Assembly: GCA_046346965.1 (NCBI GenBank) | Contig: JAXMHB010000032.1 | Location: 1 to 16,278 of the forward strand | DNA length: 16,278 nt | From: JAXMHB01 sp046346965 | Lineage (GTDB): Bacteria; Pseudomonadota; Gammaproteobacteria; Xanthomonadales; SZUA-5 | Reading direction: 5' to 3' | Part shown: one piece after another, positions 9,283-16,278 of the stretch | Layout: each line of letters begins with the position of its first letter | How positions within the stretch are numbered: position 1 is the first letter of the stretch | Made by a program: the position numbers and the translations under genes | The notes under the pieces: generated by a model | What the model was told of the DNA's origin: nothing | The model's database searches: none | What the model saw: the letters and a program-made list of their open reading frames with translations, nothing else

Positions 9283-10461
9283 TCAGGCAGCGCGCGCGAG
9301 CGCTTGCAGCGATTGCAGCGCCTGCTCCAGATCCGACCACAGGTCTTCCACATCCTCGATCCCGACCGAGAGCCGCAGCAGGCCCGGGTGAATACCGCAG
9401 CGCGCGCGGGTATCGGCATCGACCACCTGATGCGTAAGAGCGGCCGGCCGCTGGATCAGCGTGTCCACCGACCCCAGACTGACCGCGGGCGTGATCAACC
9501 GCAGCGCGCCTAGGACGGCGTCGGCCTGGGACGCATCGGCCAGCTCGAAGGCGATCAAGCTGCCGGGGCCCGCCATCTGGCGGCGCCAGACCGGAGAGTC
9601 GCCCAAGCCGGGCGCGTGCACGCGCCGCACTGCCGGATGCCGTTGCAGCCGCCGCGCCAGCACGATGGCATTGTCCTGCGCTGCCAGCACGCGCAAACGT
9701 AGCGTACTGAGGCCGCGCAACAGCAGAAATGCCGCCAGCGGATGCAGGATCGCGCCGGTCAGGATGCGCACCTGACGCAGACGTGCGGCCCAGTCCGCGC
9801 TGCAAGCGATCACCCCCGCTACCACATCGCCATGGCCGCCGAGGAACTTGGTGGCGCTGTGCAAAACCAGCGCCGCACCATGACGCATCGGCTGCTGCAG
9901 GATCGGCGTGGCAAAGGTGGAGTCGACCAGCACCGGCACGCTGCCGGCCTGACGCACCACGTCCTCGATATCCACCAGTTCCAAGGTCGGATTGGCCGGC
10001 GTCTCGATGATCACCAGCGCGGTGTCCGGGCGCAGCGCGGCGGCGATGCCATCGGCGCTGACGAAATCGACGCTGCAGCCCAGCATGCCGGTCTTCAGCA
10101 GGTGATCGCTGCCACCGTACAGCGGACGCACGGCGATGATGTGGCGCCCCTGGGTCTGCGCGGCCAGCAGGACGGCGGTCAGGGCCGCCATACCGGAGCC
10201 GAACGCCACCGCCTGCTCGGCCCCTTCCAGCGTCGCCAACGCGCGCTCAAAGCGTGCCACGGTGGGATTGTGCAGCCGCGCGTACACCGGATTGGCTGCC
10301 TGCGCAGCGCCCGCCACCCACTCGGCCAGACTGGCCTCGGCCTGCGCCGGATCGGGCGTCGGGTAGGTGCTGGACAAATCGATGGGCGCGACGTGGACGC
10401 CGAGTTCGCTCAAGTCCTCGCGCCCGGCGTGGACCACCGAAGTTGCCATGCGCATGGCCAT
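9283..10461 (-). CDS. PLP-dependent Cys/Met metabolism enzyme (cystathionine/methionine lyase family)
   Basis: This 392-residue fold-type I PLP enzyme has YARLHNPT (60-67), the phosphate-binding FGSGMAAL (87-94), LYGGSDH (114-120), ETPANPTLE, VDSTFATP with D180 for the pyridine nitrogen, and the Schiff-base lysine K205 in HSATKFLGGHGD. The family covers cystathionine gamma-synthase, beta- and gamma-lyase and methionine gamma-lyase. Methionine gamma-lyase has a Cys just after LYG; here it is Gly, which argues against a classical MGL, but the exact reaction is not settled. The start is the ATG at 10459-10461, with AAGGAG 7 nt upstream. It is divergent from an Lrp-type regulator 90 bp away, as in the Pseudomonas mdeR-mdeA pair, which suggests amino-acid-responsive control. 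Confidence 0.85.
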   Translation of the reverse strand: MAMRMATSVVHAGREDLSELGVHVAPIDLSSTYPTPDPAQAEASLAEWVAGAAQAANPVYARLHNPTVARFERALATLEGAEQAVAFGSGMAALTAVLLAAQTQGRHIIAVRPLYGGSDHLLKTGMLGCSVDFVSADGIAAALRPDTALVIIETPANPTLELVDIEDVVRQAGSVPVLVDSTFATPILQQPMRHGAALVLHSATKFLGGHGDVVAGVIACSADWAARLRQVRILTGAILHPLAAFLLLRGLSTLRLRVLAAQDNAIVLARRLQRHPAVRRVHAPGLGDSPVWRRQMAGPGSLIAFELADASQADAVLGALRLITPAVSLGSVDTLIQRPAALTHQVVDADTRARCGIHPGLLRLSVGIEDVEDLWSDLEQALQSLQALARAA

Positions 10462-10507
10462 CAAACCGCTCCTTCATCGACGAGATGGCGTCTAGCCTAT
10501 GACTTCG

Positions 10508-10522
10508 GCGCCATACTGGCGC
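10508..10522. promoter_or_regulatory. Candidate Lrp/AsnC-family operator
   Basis: GCGCCATACTGGCGC is a perfect 6-bp dyad with a 3-nt spacer, lying in the 90-bp divergent gap between the PLP enzyme and the Lrp-type gene. Lrp-family sites are often dyads of about 15 bp, so this is a natural autoregulatory and target site. Binding is inferred from position and symmetry only. Confidence 0.4.
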
Positions 10523-10551
10523 TCCGACTGACGATTGTTCGGAGATTGCCG

Positions 10552-11028
10552 GTGAAGATCGAGCTGGATCGAATCGATATCGAACTCCTGCGGCTGCTGC
10601 GAAAGCATGCGCGGCTGAGCAACAAGGATCTGGCCGATGCGGTTGGCGTGGCGCCGTCCACCGCGCTGGAGCGAGTGCGGCGACTACGCGAAACCGGGGT
10701 CATCCAGGGCTTTCATGCCGAGTTCGATCCGACCGCGCTCGGCATTGCGCTGCAGGCCATGGTCGCCGTCCGTCTGGCCCGCCATTCGCGCGAGATGGTT
10801 GATGCCTTCCACCAGCATCTGCTCAGCCTGGGCGAGGTGCTGGCCTTTTATCACGTGGCCGGCGCCGACGATTTTCTGGTGCACGTCGCCGTGCGCGACA
10901 GCGCCCATCTGCGTGGCTTCCTGCTGGCTGCCTTCACCCAGCGCGAGGAAGTGGCGCACATCGAGACGCACCTGATCTTCGACTACCGGCGCAATCCCGA
11001 GGTGCCGGTCTACGTGCGGCCGGATTGA
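10552..11028 (+). CDS. Lrp/AsnC family transcriptional regulator
   Basis: This 158-residue regulator begins at a GTG with GGAG 7 nt upstream (10541-10544). The N-terminal helix-turn-helix covers about residues 3-60: LDRIDIELLRLLRKHARLSNK, DLADAVGVAPSTALERVRRL and ETGVIQGFHAEFD. The C-terminal effector/oligomerisation domain follows, with VAFYHVAGADDFLVHVAVRD-like strands that form the ligand pocket between subunits. Length and order match Lrp. It very likely controls the divergent PLP enzyme gene in response to an amino acid or its product. A much longer open frame extends upstream to 9742 but is antisense to the PLP gene and is not real. It ends 5 bp from the stop of the convergent FimW-like gene. 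Confidence 0.93.
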   Translation: MKIELDRIDIELLRLLRKHARLSNKDLADAVGVAPSTALERVRRLRETGVIQGFHAEFDPTALGIALQAMVAVRLARHSREMVDAFHQHLLSLGEVLAFYHVAGADDFLVHVAVRDSAHLRGFLLAAFTQREEVAHIETHLIFDYRRNPEVPVYVRPD

Positions 11029-11033
11029 TCGAC

Positions 11034-12761
11034 TTATACCGTCGACCAGATCTCGTCCAACTCCGCCGCCGGCGGCGCTTCCGGCGCGGCCAGCGGCTCG
11101 CGCATGAGCTTGTGGCCGTAGCGGAACTGCTTGTAAGAGCCGGTGTTTTCGAGCAGATCGAGCTGCTCCAGCGGTTCGCTCAGATTGCGCTCCTCCAGAC
11201 CATCGGGATCGGGCAGGCGCAACAGTTCCAGGCCGCCGGTGGTGTCGAGGATGGAGGGCGCCAGCAGCGTCGGCTGCGGATCGCCCTCGATCGCCAGCGG
11301 CGCCAGCAGCAGCCCGCGCAGAATCACGCGACTGGTCTGCGCCTCGCCGGTGGCGCGCACGGCCACCGCCTCGACGCGCCGGCTCAGCAACTGCACGCCG
11401 GCTTCCAGCGAGTCGTTGGCGCCGCCCTTCAACCAGCGCAGCACGCCGACCATCCAATCGGGCTCCTCATCGTCCTCGGCCGGGGCCGACAGGGCGATCA
11501 ACTCACCGACCTTGGCCTTCAGGCCGTCGGCGTTTTCCCATACCAGCCGATAGCCACCGAGGCTCTGGTCGATCACCCGCACCTTCAGCACGTTCGGCGC
11601 GGCGTTGTCGGCATTGGCTTGCGCCCAGGCGGCCGAGCGCTCGCGGTCGCTCAGACTGACGCCGCCACTCAACTCGCCGACGAACTCGTTGAAATCGCGC
11701 CGCTCTGCGGCGAGGTAATGCACTGCATGCAAGCCGATGCAGGCCTGCATATTGTGGTCGGCCGGCAAGCGCGGGTGCCCGCGCTCGCCGCTGAAGCTCC
11801 AGGCCACGATCAGCTTCTCGGCCACGTCGCCAGCGATCTCCGGGCCGTGTCCCAAACGCCCGCGCACGGCGATCGGTGCGCCCGCCGTCGGCAGCATGCG
11901 CATGGCATTGCGCAGGCCTTGCACCAATCCGCTGGAATCGAGTCGCCAATAGCGACCGTGCACTTCGGCGCGCGGCGACATCGGCGGCGCATCCGAATCC
12001 GGATCGATGACGAAACTGCCGGTGGTGCCGCTGAGATCGACCCGGCATTGACTCGCCCAGACCTTGGCGGCCGCTTCCAGATCGACGATCTCCTTCTGCG
12101 TCAGGCGATAGGGATTGCCGATGAAGGTCAGCAGCGTTTGCAGATAGACGCTCTCCGGCGTCAGCGTGATGCCGGGAATCTGGTGATCGGTGATCGCCTT
12201 GTCCTGCAACTGCGCCTCGTAGGCAAAGCCGGCGAGCCGGTGCAACAGGCCCCAGACGCCCTGCGGCACCTCGCTGTAGGCGATGTAGCACTTGCTCAAG
12301 GTCTGCGAGCAGTGGGTCAGGCCGCGCACCAGCGCCAGCGCCGCCGAACGGCCGCGCAAAAAGGGCACGCTGCCCTTGGGCGCGCAATAGTCGTACACGC
12401 TGGTGGCGTAGCCGACCGCCAGTTCTCGATGAAAATCGCGCATCACCGCGCCGATCTGGCGCTTTTGCAGCGGCAACGGCAGCGGCTGTCCCAGCACATG
12501 GCGTTCCATGCTGGTGATCACCACCGCGACCGGATGGCGCATCTGTTCCAGGATTTCCACCCGCTGCGCCGGATCGACTTCCAGCTGATTCAGTTCTTTC
12601 AAGCCGTTGTACAACAGCCGCGCGGTGGCGCCGCTGTTCGCCAGCGGCAGTGCCTCGATCCATTGCTTGACGGCTTTGGCGGTGGAGGGAAAGGCATCGC
12701 GACCCGGCCGCTCGCGCTTGGGAAGCGCCCCTCCGAGCAACTCGAACGCGCTCTGCGCCAT
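11034..12761 (-). CDS. FimW/PilZ-like protein, probable cyclic-di-GMP-related
   Basis: This protein has 575 residues. Its N-terminal half (about 35-240) resembles the FimW-type proteins of pseudomonads and xanthomonads: ALPLANSGATARLLYNGLKELN, QRVEILEQMRHPV and an all-helical body with SQTLSKCYIAYSEVPQGVW. A degenerate PilZ-like barrel follows at about 388-470, with DQSLGG at 398-403 matching the PilZ D/NxSxxG motif. The usual RxxxR motif before it is not clear. FimW in P. aeruginosa binds c-di-GMP and supports type IV pilus-based surface attachment; I infer a similar role with moderate confidence. The start is the ATG at 12759-12761, with AGGGAG 7 nt upstream; the longer frame adds 21 residues with no ribosome binding site. 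It is divergent from the redox operon and converges on the Lrp gene. Confidence 0.6.
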   Translation of the reverse strand: MAQSAFELLGGALPKRERPGRDAFPSTAKAVKQWIEALPLANSGATARLLYNGLKELNQLEVDPAQRVEILEQMRHPVAVVITSMERHVLGQPLPLPLQKRQIGAVMRDFHRELAVGYATSVYDYCAPKGSVPFLRGRSAALALVRGLTHCSQTLSKCYIAYSEVPQGVWGLLHRLAGFAYEAQLQDKAITDHQIPGITLTPESVYLQTLLTFIGNPYRLTQKEIVDLEAAAKVWASQCRVDLSGTTGSFVIDPDSDAPPMSPRAEVHGRYWRLDSSGLVQGLRNAMRMLPTAGAPIAVRGRLGHGPEIAGDVAEKLIVAWSFSGERGHPRLPADHNMQACIGLHAVHYLAAERRDFNEFVGELSGGVSLSDRERSAAWAQANADNAAPNVLKVRVIDQSLGGYRLVWENADGLKAKVGELIALSAPAEDDEEPDWMVGVLRWLKGGANDSLEAGVQLLSRRVEAVAVRATGEAQTSRVILRGLLLAPLAIEGDPQPTLLAPSILDTTGGLELLRLPDPDGLEERNLSEPLEQLDLLENTGSYKQFRYGHKLMREPLAAPEAPPAAELDEIWSTV

Positions 12762-12789
12762 GTACACGCTCCCTGCAGTCAGACACTCG

Positions 12790-12795
12790 ATCATA
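12790..12795 (-). promoter_or_regulatory. Candidate -10 box for the FimW-like gene
   Basis: Read on the - strand, the bases are TATGAT, 5/6 of the sigma-70 consensus, about 29 nt before the ATG. No good -35 lies at 16-18 bp. A 10-bp palindrome, CGAGGCCTCG (12799-12808), sits just upstream and could be an activator or repressor site. Confidence 0.35.
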
Positions 12796-12835
12796 GCGCG
12801 AGGCCTCGGCGCTCTGGCAGCCATGGGCGCCGGGT

Positions 12836-12854
12836 GCGGCTCGTTGCAAGCCGC
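12836..12854. promoter_or_regulatory. Inverted repeat over the -35 region of the redox operon
   Basis: GCGGCT (12836-12841) and AGCCGC (12849-12854) are perfect inverted arms with a 7-nt spacer containing most of the TTGCAA box. A regulator bound here would affect polymerase directly. The dyad is plain in the sequence; an operator role is inferred. Confidence 0.35.
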
Positions 12855-12873
12855 CAGCCGACCTACCTACACT
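12844..12873 (+). promoter_or_regulatory. Candidate sigma-70 promoter for the redox operon
   Basis: TTGCAA (12844-12849) and TACACT (12868-12873) are each 4/6 of the consensus, with an 18-bp spacer. The start codon follows 34 nt later, giving a short leader. The -35 box lies within a 19-bp inverted repeat at 12836-12854. Confidence 0.35.
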
Positions 12874-12907
12874 CCCCATCCACCCTGCACTGGGCGAGAG
12901 GGCTGCC

Positions 12908-15310
12908 GTGACCGACACCTACGACATCGCCATCATCGGCTCGGGACCAGGCGGCATCAGCGCGGCGGCGCGCGCGGCGGAACTGAAGGTCTCCCACATC
13001 CTGCTGGAAGCCGCGCCGCATCTGTCGAACACCATCTACCGCTATCAAAAGGGCAAGCACGTGATGGCGGAGCCCGAAGCGCTGCCCTTGCGCTCGCCGC
13101 TGCCGTTCACGGCCGGTAGCCGTGAAGCCATCCTCGAAGCCTGGGATGAGGGCGTCGCCCGGCTCGGCGTGCAGGTACGCCACGGCGCCGAGGTCACCGC
13201 GATCAAAGCGCTGGACGGCGGCGGCTTCGAGATCAGCATCGGTCGCAGGGAGAAGCTGCAGGCCCGCCACGTGGTGCTGGGCGTGGGCTTGCAGGGCAAC
13301 ATCCGCAAACTCGGCGTCCCGGGCGACGACGCCCCCTTCGTGCAATACACCCTGGATGACCCCGACGAGTACGAGGCCGAGACCATCGTCGTCGTCGGCG
13401 CCGGCGATGCCGCTATCGAGAACGCCATCGCGCTGGCCCGACAGAACCAGGTGATCGTGGTCAATCGCCGCGAAGAGTTTGCGCGCGCCAAGGAAGGCAA
13501 TCTGCGCAACATCAGCAAGGCGATCGAAGACGGTGTCATCGAGTGCTACTTCGGCAGCGCCCCCGAGCGCGTCGACAAACTCTCGGTGGGCCGCAAGCCC
13601 GGTCGCCTGATCCTGAACACGCCCAAGGGCCGCGCGCAGGTGCTGTGCGACCGCATCATCGCTCGCCTGGGCGCCAATCCGCCGCGCGCCTTCGTCGAAG
13701 CCTGCGGCGTCAAGTTCCCGAACGACGATCCGGCCTCGGTGCCGGCAATCAGCGAGCGCTACGAGAGCAATGTGCCCGGGCTGTACATCGTCGGCGCCCT
13801 CGGCGGCTATCCGCTGATCAAGCAGGCGATGAATCAGGGCTACGAGGTGGTCGAGTACATCCTCGGTCGCAGCGTCGAGCCCGCCGACGAGCCACTGCTG
13901 CGCGCCAAGTTCGAGGCCATGCCGGGCTTCCGCTCGGTCGCGGCTGCGCTGGAACGGGTGCAGACCGCGGTGCCGCTGCTGGCGACGATCACGCCGCTGC
14001 AGCTGCGTGAGTTCATGATCGACTCGACCATCCGCACGCCCAAAGCCGGCGAGCTGCTGTTCAAGCGCAACGACTACACCAACAGCTTCTATTGCATCGT
14101 CGCCGGTCAGGTCGAGGTACTGGTCGACGAGCAGAGCGGCAAGCGCATTGCGCTGGAGGCCGGCGAGTTCTTCGGCGAGATGAGCCTGATCAGCGGCCGT
14201 CGCCGCAGTGCCACCGTCTACGCGGGCGCCGGCTGCGTGTTGATCGAAACGCCGCGGCGCTCGATGCAGAAACTGATCAACTCGGTGGAAGCGGTCAAGA
14301 AGCTGGTCGATCGCACCTTCATCGAACGCGCCATCCGCGCCCGCTTCGGCGACGAGGCCACGCCGGCGCAGGTGCGCGAGGTGGTCAACGGCGCCTCGCT
14401 GCAGCGCTTCAAGGCGGGCGACACCCTGTTCCGCGAGGGCGACGAGGGCGACTGCCTGCATCTGGTGCGCGTAGGCTCGCTGACGATCTCGCGCAATATC
14501 GGCGGTCGCGAGGTGGTGCTCTCCTACGTCCCTGCCGGCAACTACGTCGGCGAGATGGCGATTCTGGGTGGCGGCAAGCGCTCCGCCACGGCGCGCGCGG
14601 CCATCGCCACCGAGACCATCCGGGTTGAGCGCGACGCCTTCCGCAAATTGCTCGGCCAAAACCCGCTGCTGCGGATGAAGCTGGCCAAAGAGGTCAAGCA
14701 GCGCACCGCCGACAACATCACGATGCAGGCGGCGGCCTCCGGCGGCGACATCATTTCCTTTCTGGTCAGTCAGGGTGTAGGCGAAGCCACCGACGTTCTG
14801 CTGATCGACGAGGCGCTCTGCGTGCGCTGCGACAACTGCGAAAAGGCCTGCGCGGAAACCCACGGCGGCACCTCCCGCCTGGACCGCGAGGCCGGCCCGA
14901 CCTTTGCCAACGTGCATGTGCCCACCTCCTGCCGGCACTGCGAGCACCCGCATTGCATGAAGGACTGCCCGCCAGACGCCATCCACCGTGCCCCCAACGG
15001 TGAGGTCTATATCGCCGACAACTGCATCGGCTGCGGCAACTGCGAGCGCAACTGTCCTTACGGCGTCATTCACATGGCGGCCAAGCCGAAGAAAAAGCCG
15101 GGGTTGTTGCAATGGCTGCTGCTCGGCAATGGACCGGGGCCGGGCAATGCGCCCTATGACCCCGACAGCCACGAGAAAAAAGCCGTCAAATGCGATATGT
15201 GCAAGGACATCCAGGGTGGCGCCGCCTGCGTGCGCGCCTGCCCGACGGGCGCCGCCATTCGCATCAGTCCCGAGCAATTGCCGGATTACGCCTACGCCCG
15301 CGGACCGTGA
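12908..15310 (+). CDS. NAD(P)H/FAD oxidoreductase - 2x cyclic-nucleotide-binding - 4x[4Fe-4S] fusion protein
   Basis: This is an 800-residue cytoplasmic fusion. Residues 1-320 are a thioredoxin-reductase-like flavoprotein: GSGPGG (11-16) for FAD, GAGDAA (164-169) for NAD(P)H, and IVGALGGYP for the C-terminal FAD contact. The redox CxxC of thioredoxin reductase, expected just before the second Rossmann motif, is absent. NTIYRYQKGKHVMAEP recalls YpdA-type reductases. Two cyclic-nucleotide-binding domains follow, about 360-475 and 495-600, with phosphate-cassette residues G423-E424...R433-S-A-T and G548-E549...R558-S-A-T. The C-terminal module has 16 cysteines in four groups (638/641/644/648, 675/678/683/687, 706/709/712/716, 762/765/774/778), as in DmsB/HybA-type subunits, enough for four [4Fe-4S] clusters. 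A basic-hydrophobic loop (KKKPGLLQWLLLG) between groups 3 and 4 could touch the membrane. The GTG start has a modest AGAGGG upstream. The domains are clear; the physiological reaction is not. Confidence 0.85.
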   Translation: MTDTYDIAIIGSGPGGISAAARAAELKVSHILLEAAPHLSNTIYRYQKGKHVMAEPEALPLRSPLPFTAGSREAILEAWDEGVARLGVQVRHGAEVTAIKALDGGGFEISIGRREKLQARHVVLGVGLQGNIRKLGVPGDDAPFVQYTLDDPDEYEAETIVVVGAGDAAIENAIALARQNQVIVVNRREEFARAKEGNLRNISKAIEDGVIECYFGSAPERVDKLSVGRKPGRLILNTPKGRAQVLCDRIIARLGANPPRAFVEACGVKFPNDDPASVPAISERYESNVPGLYIVGALGGYPLIKQAMNQGYEVVEYILGRSVEPADEPLLRAKFEAMPGFRSVAAALERVQTAVPLLATITPLQLREFMIDSTIRTPKAGELLFKRNDYTNSFYCIVAGQVEVLVDEQSGKRIALEAGEFFGEMSLISGRRRSATVYAGAGCVLIETPRRSMQKLINSVEAVKKLVDRTFIERAIRARFGDEATPAQVREVVNGASLQRFKAGDTLFREGDEGDCLHLVRVGSLTISRNIGGREVVLSYVPAGNYVGEMAILGGGKRSATARAAIATETIRVERDAFRKLLGQNPLLRMKLAKEVKQRTADNITMQAAASGGDIISFLVSQGVGEATDVLLIDEALCVRCDNCEKACAETHGGTSRLDREAGPTFANVHVPTSCRHCEHPHCMKDCPPDAIHRAPNGEVYIADNCIGCGNCERNCPYGVIHMAAKPKKKPGLLQWLLLGNGPGPGNAPYDPDSHEKKAVKCDMCKDIQGGAACVRACPTGAAIRISPEQLPDYAYARGP

Positions 15311-15321
15311 AGGAGCGCGCC

Positions 15322-16215
15322 ATGCATGATTCCATGTTGGATTACGGCCGCTACCGCTATTTATGGGTGTCCTTGCTGCTCAGTATCGGTTCGCTCACGG
15401 CCTATTTGTGGCACGACCCGATCGGCGTACCCAATGGCGGTTCCTGGCTGGGCTATACGCTGGGCACGATCGGCGCGCTGCTGATCCTCTGGTTGCTCTG
15501 GTTTGGCATCCGCAAACGCCGCTACGCGCGCGCCAGCGGCAGCGTGCGCGGCTGGCTGTCGGCCCATGTGTATCTGGGCACCACGTTGATACTGATTGCC
15601 CTGCTGCACGCCGGCTTTCAGGTCGGCTGGAATATCCACACCCTGGCGCTGGTACTGATGCTGCTGGTCATCTTCAGCGGCTTCTTTGGTGTCTACGCCT
15701 ATTTGCGCTATCCGGCAATGATGACGCGCAATCGCGCCAACAGCACGCGGGCCGCCATGATCGAGGAGATCCGCGACCTCGACCAGCAGGCGCTGACGCT
15801 GGCCGATCGCATTGACCGCAGTGTGCACGACACCATCCTGCGCTCAATCCAGAACACTCGCCTCGGTGGCGGCGTCTGGGCCCAGATGCGCGCCCGCGAC
15901 GACTCCGGGCAAGCGCTCAGCAAGCTGCGCGAGGCGGTGCTCAAGGTGAACGAAGCCGGCGCGGAGAAAAAAACCGGTCAGACCATGGTGATGATGGTCG
16001 ATTTTCTGGCCAATCAAGCCAATGACAATCAAGCCGAGAACCTGCGCCGATTGATCGATCTGGTCGCCCGCAAGCGCGCCCTTGCCACCCGCGTCGCCCG
16101 CGACATCCAACTGCAGGCGCTGATGGAGATCTGGCTGTACGTGCACGTCCCGCTGTCGCTGGGACTGCTCGGCGCGCTGACCGCGCATATCGTGGCGGTG
16201 TTCTTCTATTGGTGA
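15322..16215 (+). CDS. Five-helix membrane protein, probable di-heme b cytochrome partner
   Basis: This 297-residue protein has hydrophobic helices at about 12-30, 43-63, 79-101, 105-130 and 270-296. A charged, mostly helical soluble domain fills 131-268. H82 and H96 in helix 3, and H275 and H289 in helix 5, are each spaced His-x13-His. By the positive-inside rule (RKRRYARASGSVR after helix 2) the soluble domain faces the cytoplasm, so H82/H275 would pair near the cytoplasmic face and H96/H289 near the periplasmic face: the geometry of two stacked b hemes. The start ATG lies 11 bp after the fusion gene stop, with AAGGAG upstream, so the two are co-translated and probably form one complex. A longer in-frame start inside the fusion gene is rejected. 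I do not recognise the family by name; heme binding is inferred. Confidence 0.7.
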   Translation: MHDSMLDYGRYRYLWVSLLLSIGSLTAYLWHDPIGVPNGGSWLGYTLGTIGALLILWLLWFGIRKRRYARASGSVRGWLSAHVYLGTTLILIALLHAGFQVGWNIHTLALVLMLLVIFSGFFGVYAYLRYPAMMTRNRANSTRAAMIEEIRDLDQQALTLADRIDRSVHDTILRSIQNTRLGGGVWAQMRARDDSGQALSKLREAVLKVNEAGAEKKTGQTMVMMVDFLANQANDNQAENLRRLIDLVARKRALATRVARDIQLQALMEIWLYVHVPLSLGLLGALTAHIVAVFFYW

Positions 16216-16278
16216 GTGAAAAGTGAAAAGTGAAAAGTGAAAAGTGAAAAGTGAAAAGTGAAAAGTGAAAAGTGAAAA
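16216..16278. repeat. Heptanucleotide tandem repeat (GTGAAAA)9, open at the window end
   Basis: Nine perfect GTGAAAA units start directly after the TGA of the membrane protein gene and run to the last base, so the true copy number is at least nine. The tract is AT-rich in a GC-rich region. Such perfect repeats are prone to slippage and vary between strains. Confidence 0.97.

Noticed and set aside
9230..9805. An N-terminal extension of ispG of nearly 200 codons
   Set aside because: It overlaps the PLP enzyme coding region in another frame and has no homology I can see; IspG starts naturally at 9229.
11025..12911. A 628-codon + strand open frame
   Set aside because: It is antisense to the FimW-like gene, which has a strong ribosome binding site and family similarity; the translation looks like a codon-bias artefact.
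12863..15277. An 804-codon - strand open frame
   Set aside because: It is the antisense shadow of the FAD/nucleotide-binding/Fe-S fusion gene and shows no recognisable domain.
15190..15321. An earlier start for the membrane protein inside the fusion gene
   Set aside because: The extra 44 residues are Arg-rich shadow coding of the Fe-S region; the ATG at 15322 has AAGGAG at the right distance.

Overview
The window is GC-rich, densely coded gammaproteobacterial chromosome. The best fit is the Xanthomonadales (Lysobacteraceae/Rhodanobacteraceae). The reasons are the leuS-lptE pair, a long-form IspG, a FimW/PilZ-like protein, heptanucleotide tandem repeats, and a secreted glycosidase ending in a short 'GFE' tail, a type of tail I associate with secreted proteins of this order. 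This placement rests on recognition, not on a search. No rRNA, tRNA, CRISPR array, insertion sequence or prophage gene is visible.

Layout. At 1-1965 (+) lie the C-terminal part of a GH44 glycoside hydrolase and a phytase-like beta-propeller lipoprotein. At 1966-2220 a convergent intergenic region holds a nested, G-rich inverted repeat. At 2221-7946 (-), read from right to left, come a GNAT acetyltransferase, leuS, lptE, a radical SAM protein of the ArsS family and a membrane-anchored TPR protein. At 7991-10461 (-) are ispG and, upstream of it, a PLP-dependent Cys/Met-metabolism enzyme. The PLP enzyme is divergent from an Lrp/AsnC regulator (10552-11028, +) across a 90-bp gap with a 15-bp dyad. 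At 11034-12761 (-) is a FimW/PilZ-like protein.

The most unusual part is the two-gene operon at 12908-16215 (+). Its first gene encodes an 800-residue fusion: an NAD(P)H/FAD disulfide-reductase-like module without the CxxC motif, two cyclic-nucleotide-binding domains, and a 16-cysteine module for four [4Fe-4S] clusters. The second gene, 11 bp downstream, encodes a five-helix membrane protein. Two of its helices each carry His-x13-His, the arrangement expected for two b hemes stacked across the membrane. Together they look like a nucleotide-gated electron path: NAD(P)H to FAD to 4x[4Fe-4S] to two b hemes, ending at quinone or a periplasmic acceptor. The domains can be read from the sequence; the route and the gating are inferred.

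Two heptanucleotide tandem repeats stand out. A (GGGACCC)4 tract lies inside leuS, within an apparent insertion of about 25 residues. A (GTGAAAA)9 tract starts right after the last stop codon and runs off the window. Several very long antisense ORFs, one of 1401 codons, are shadows of the real genes.
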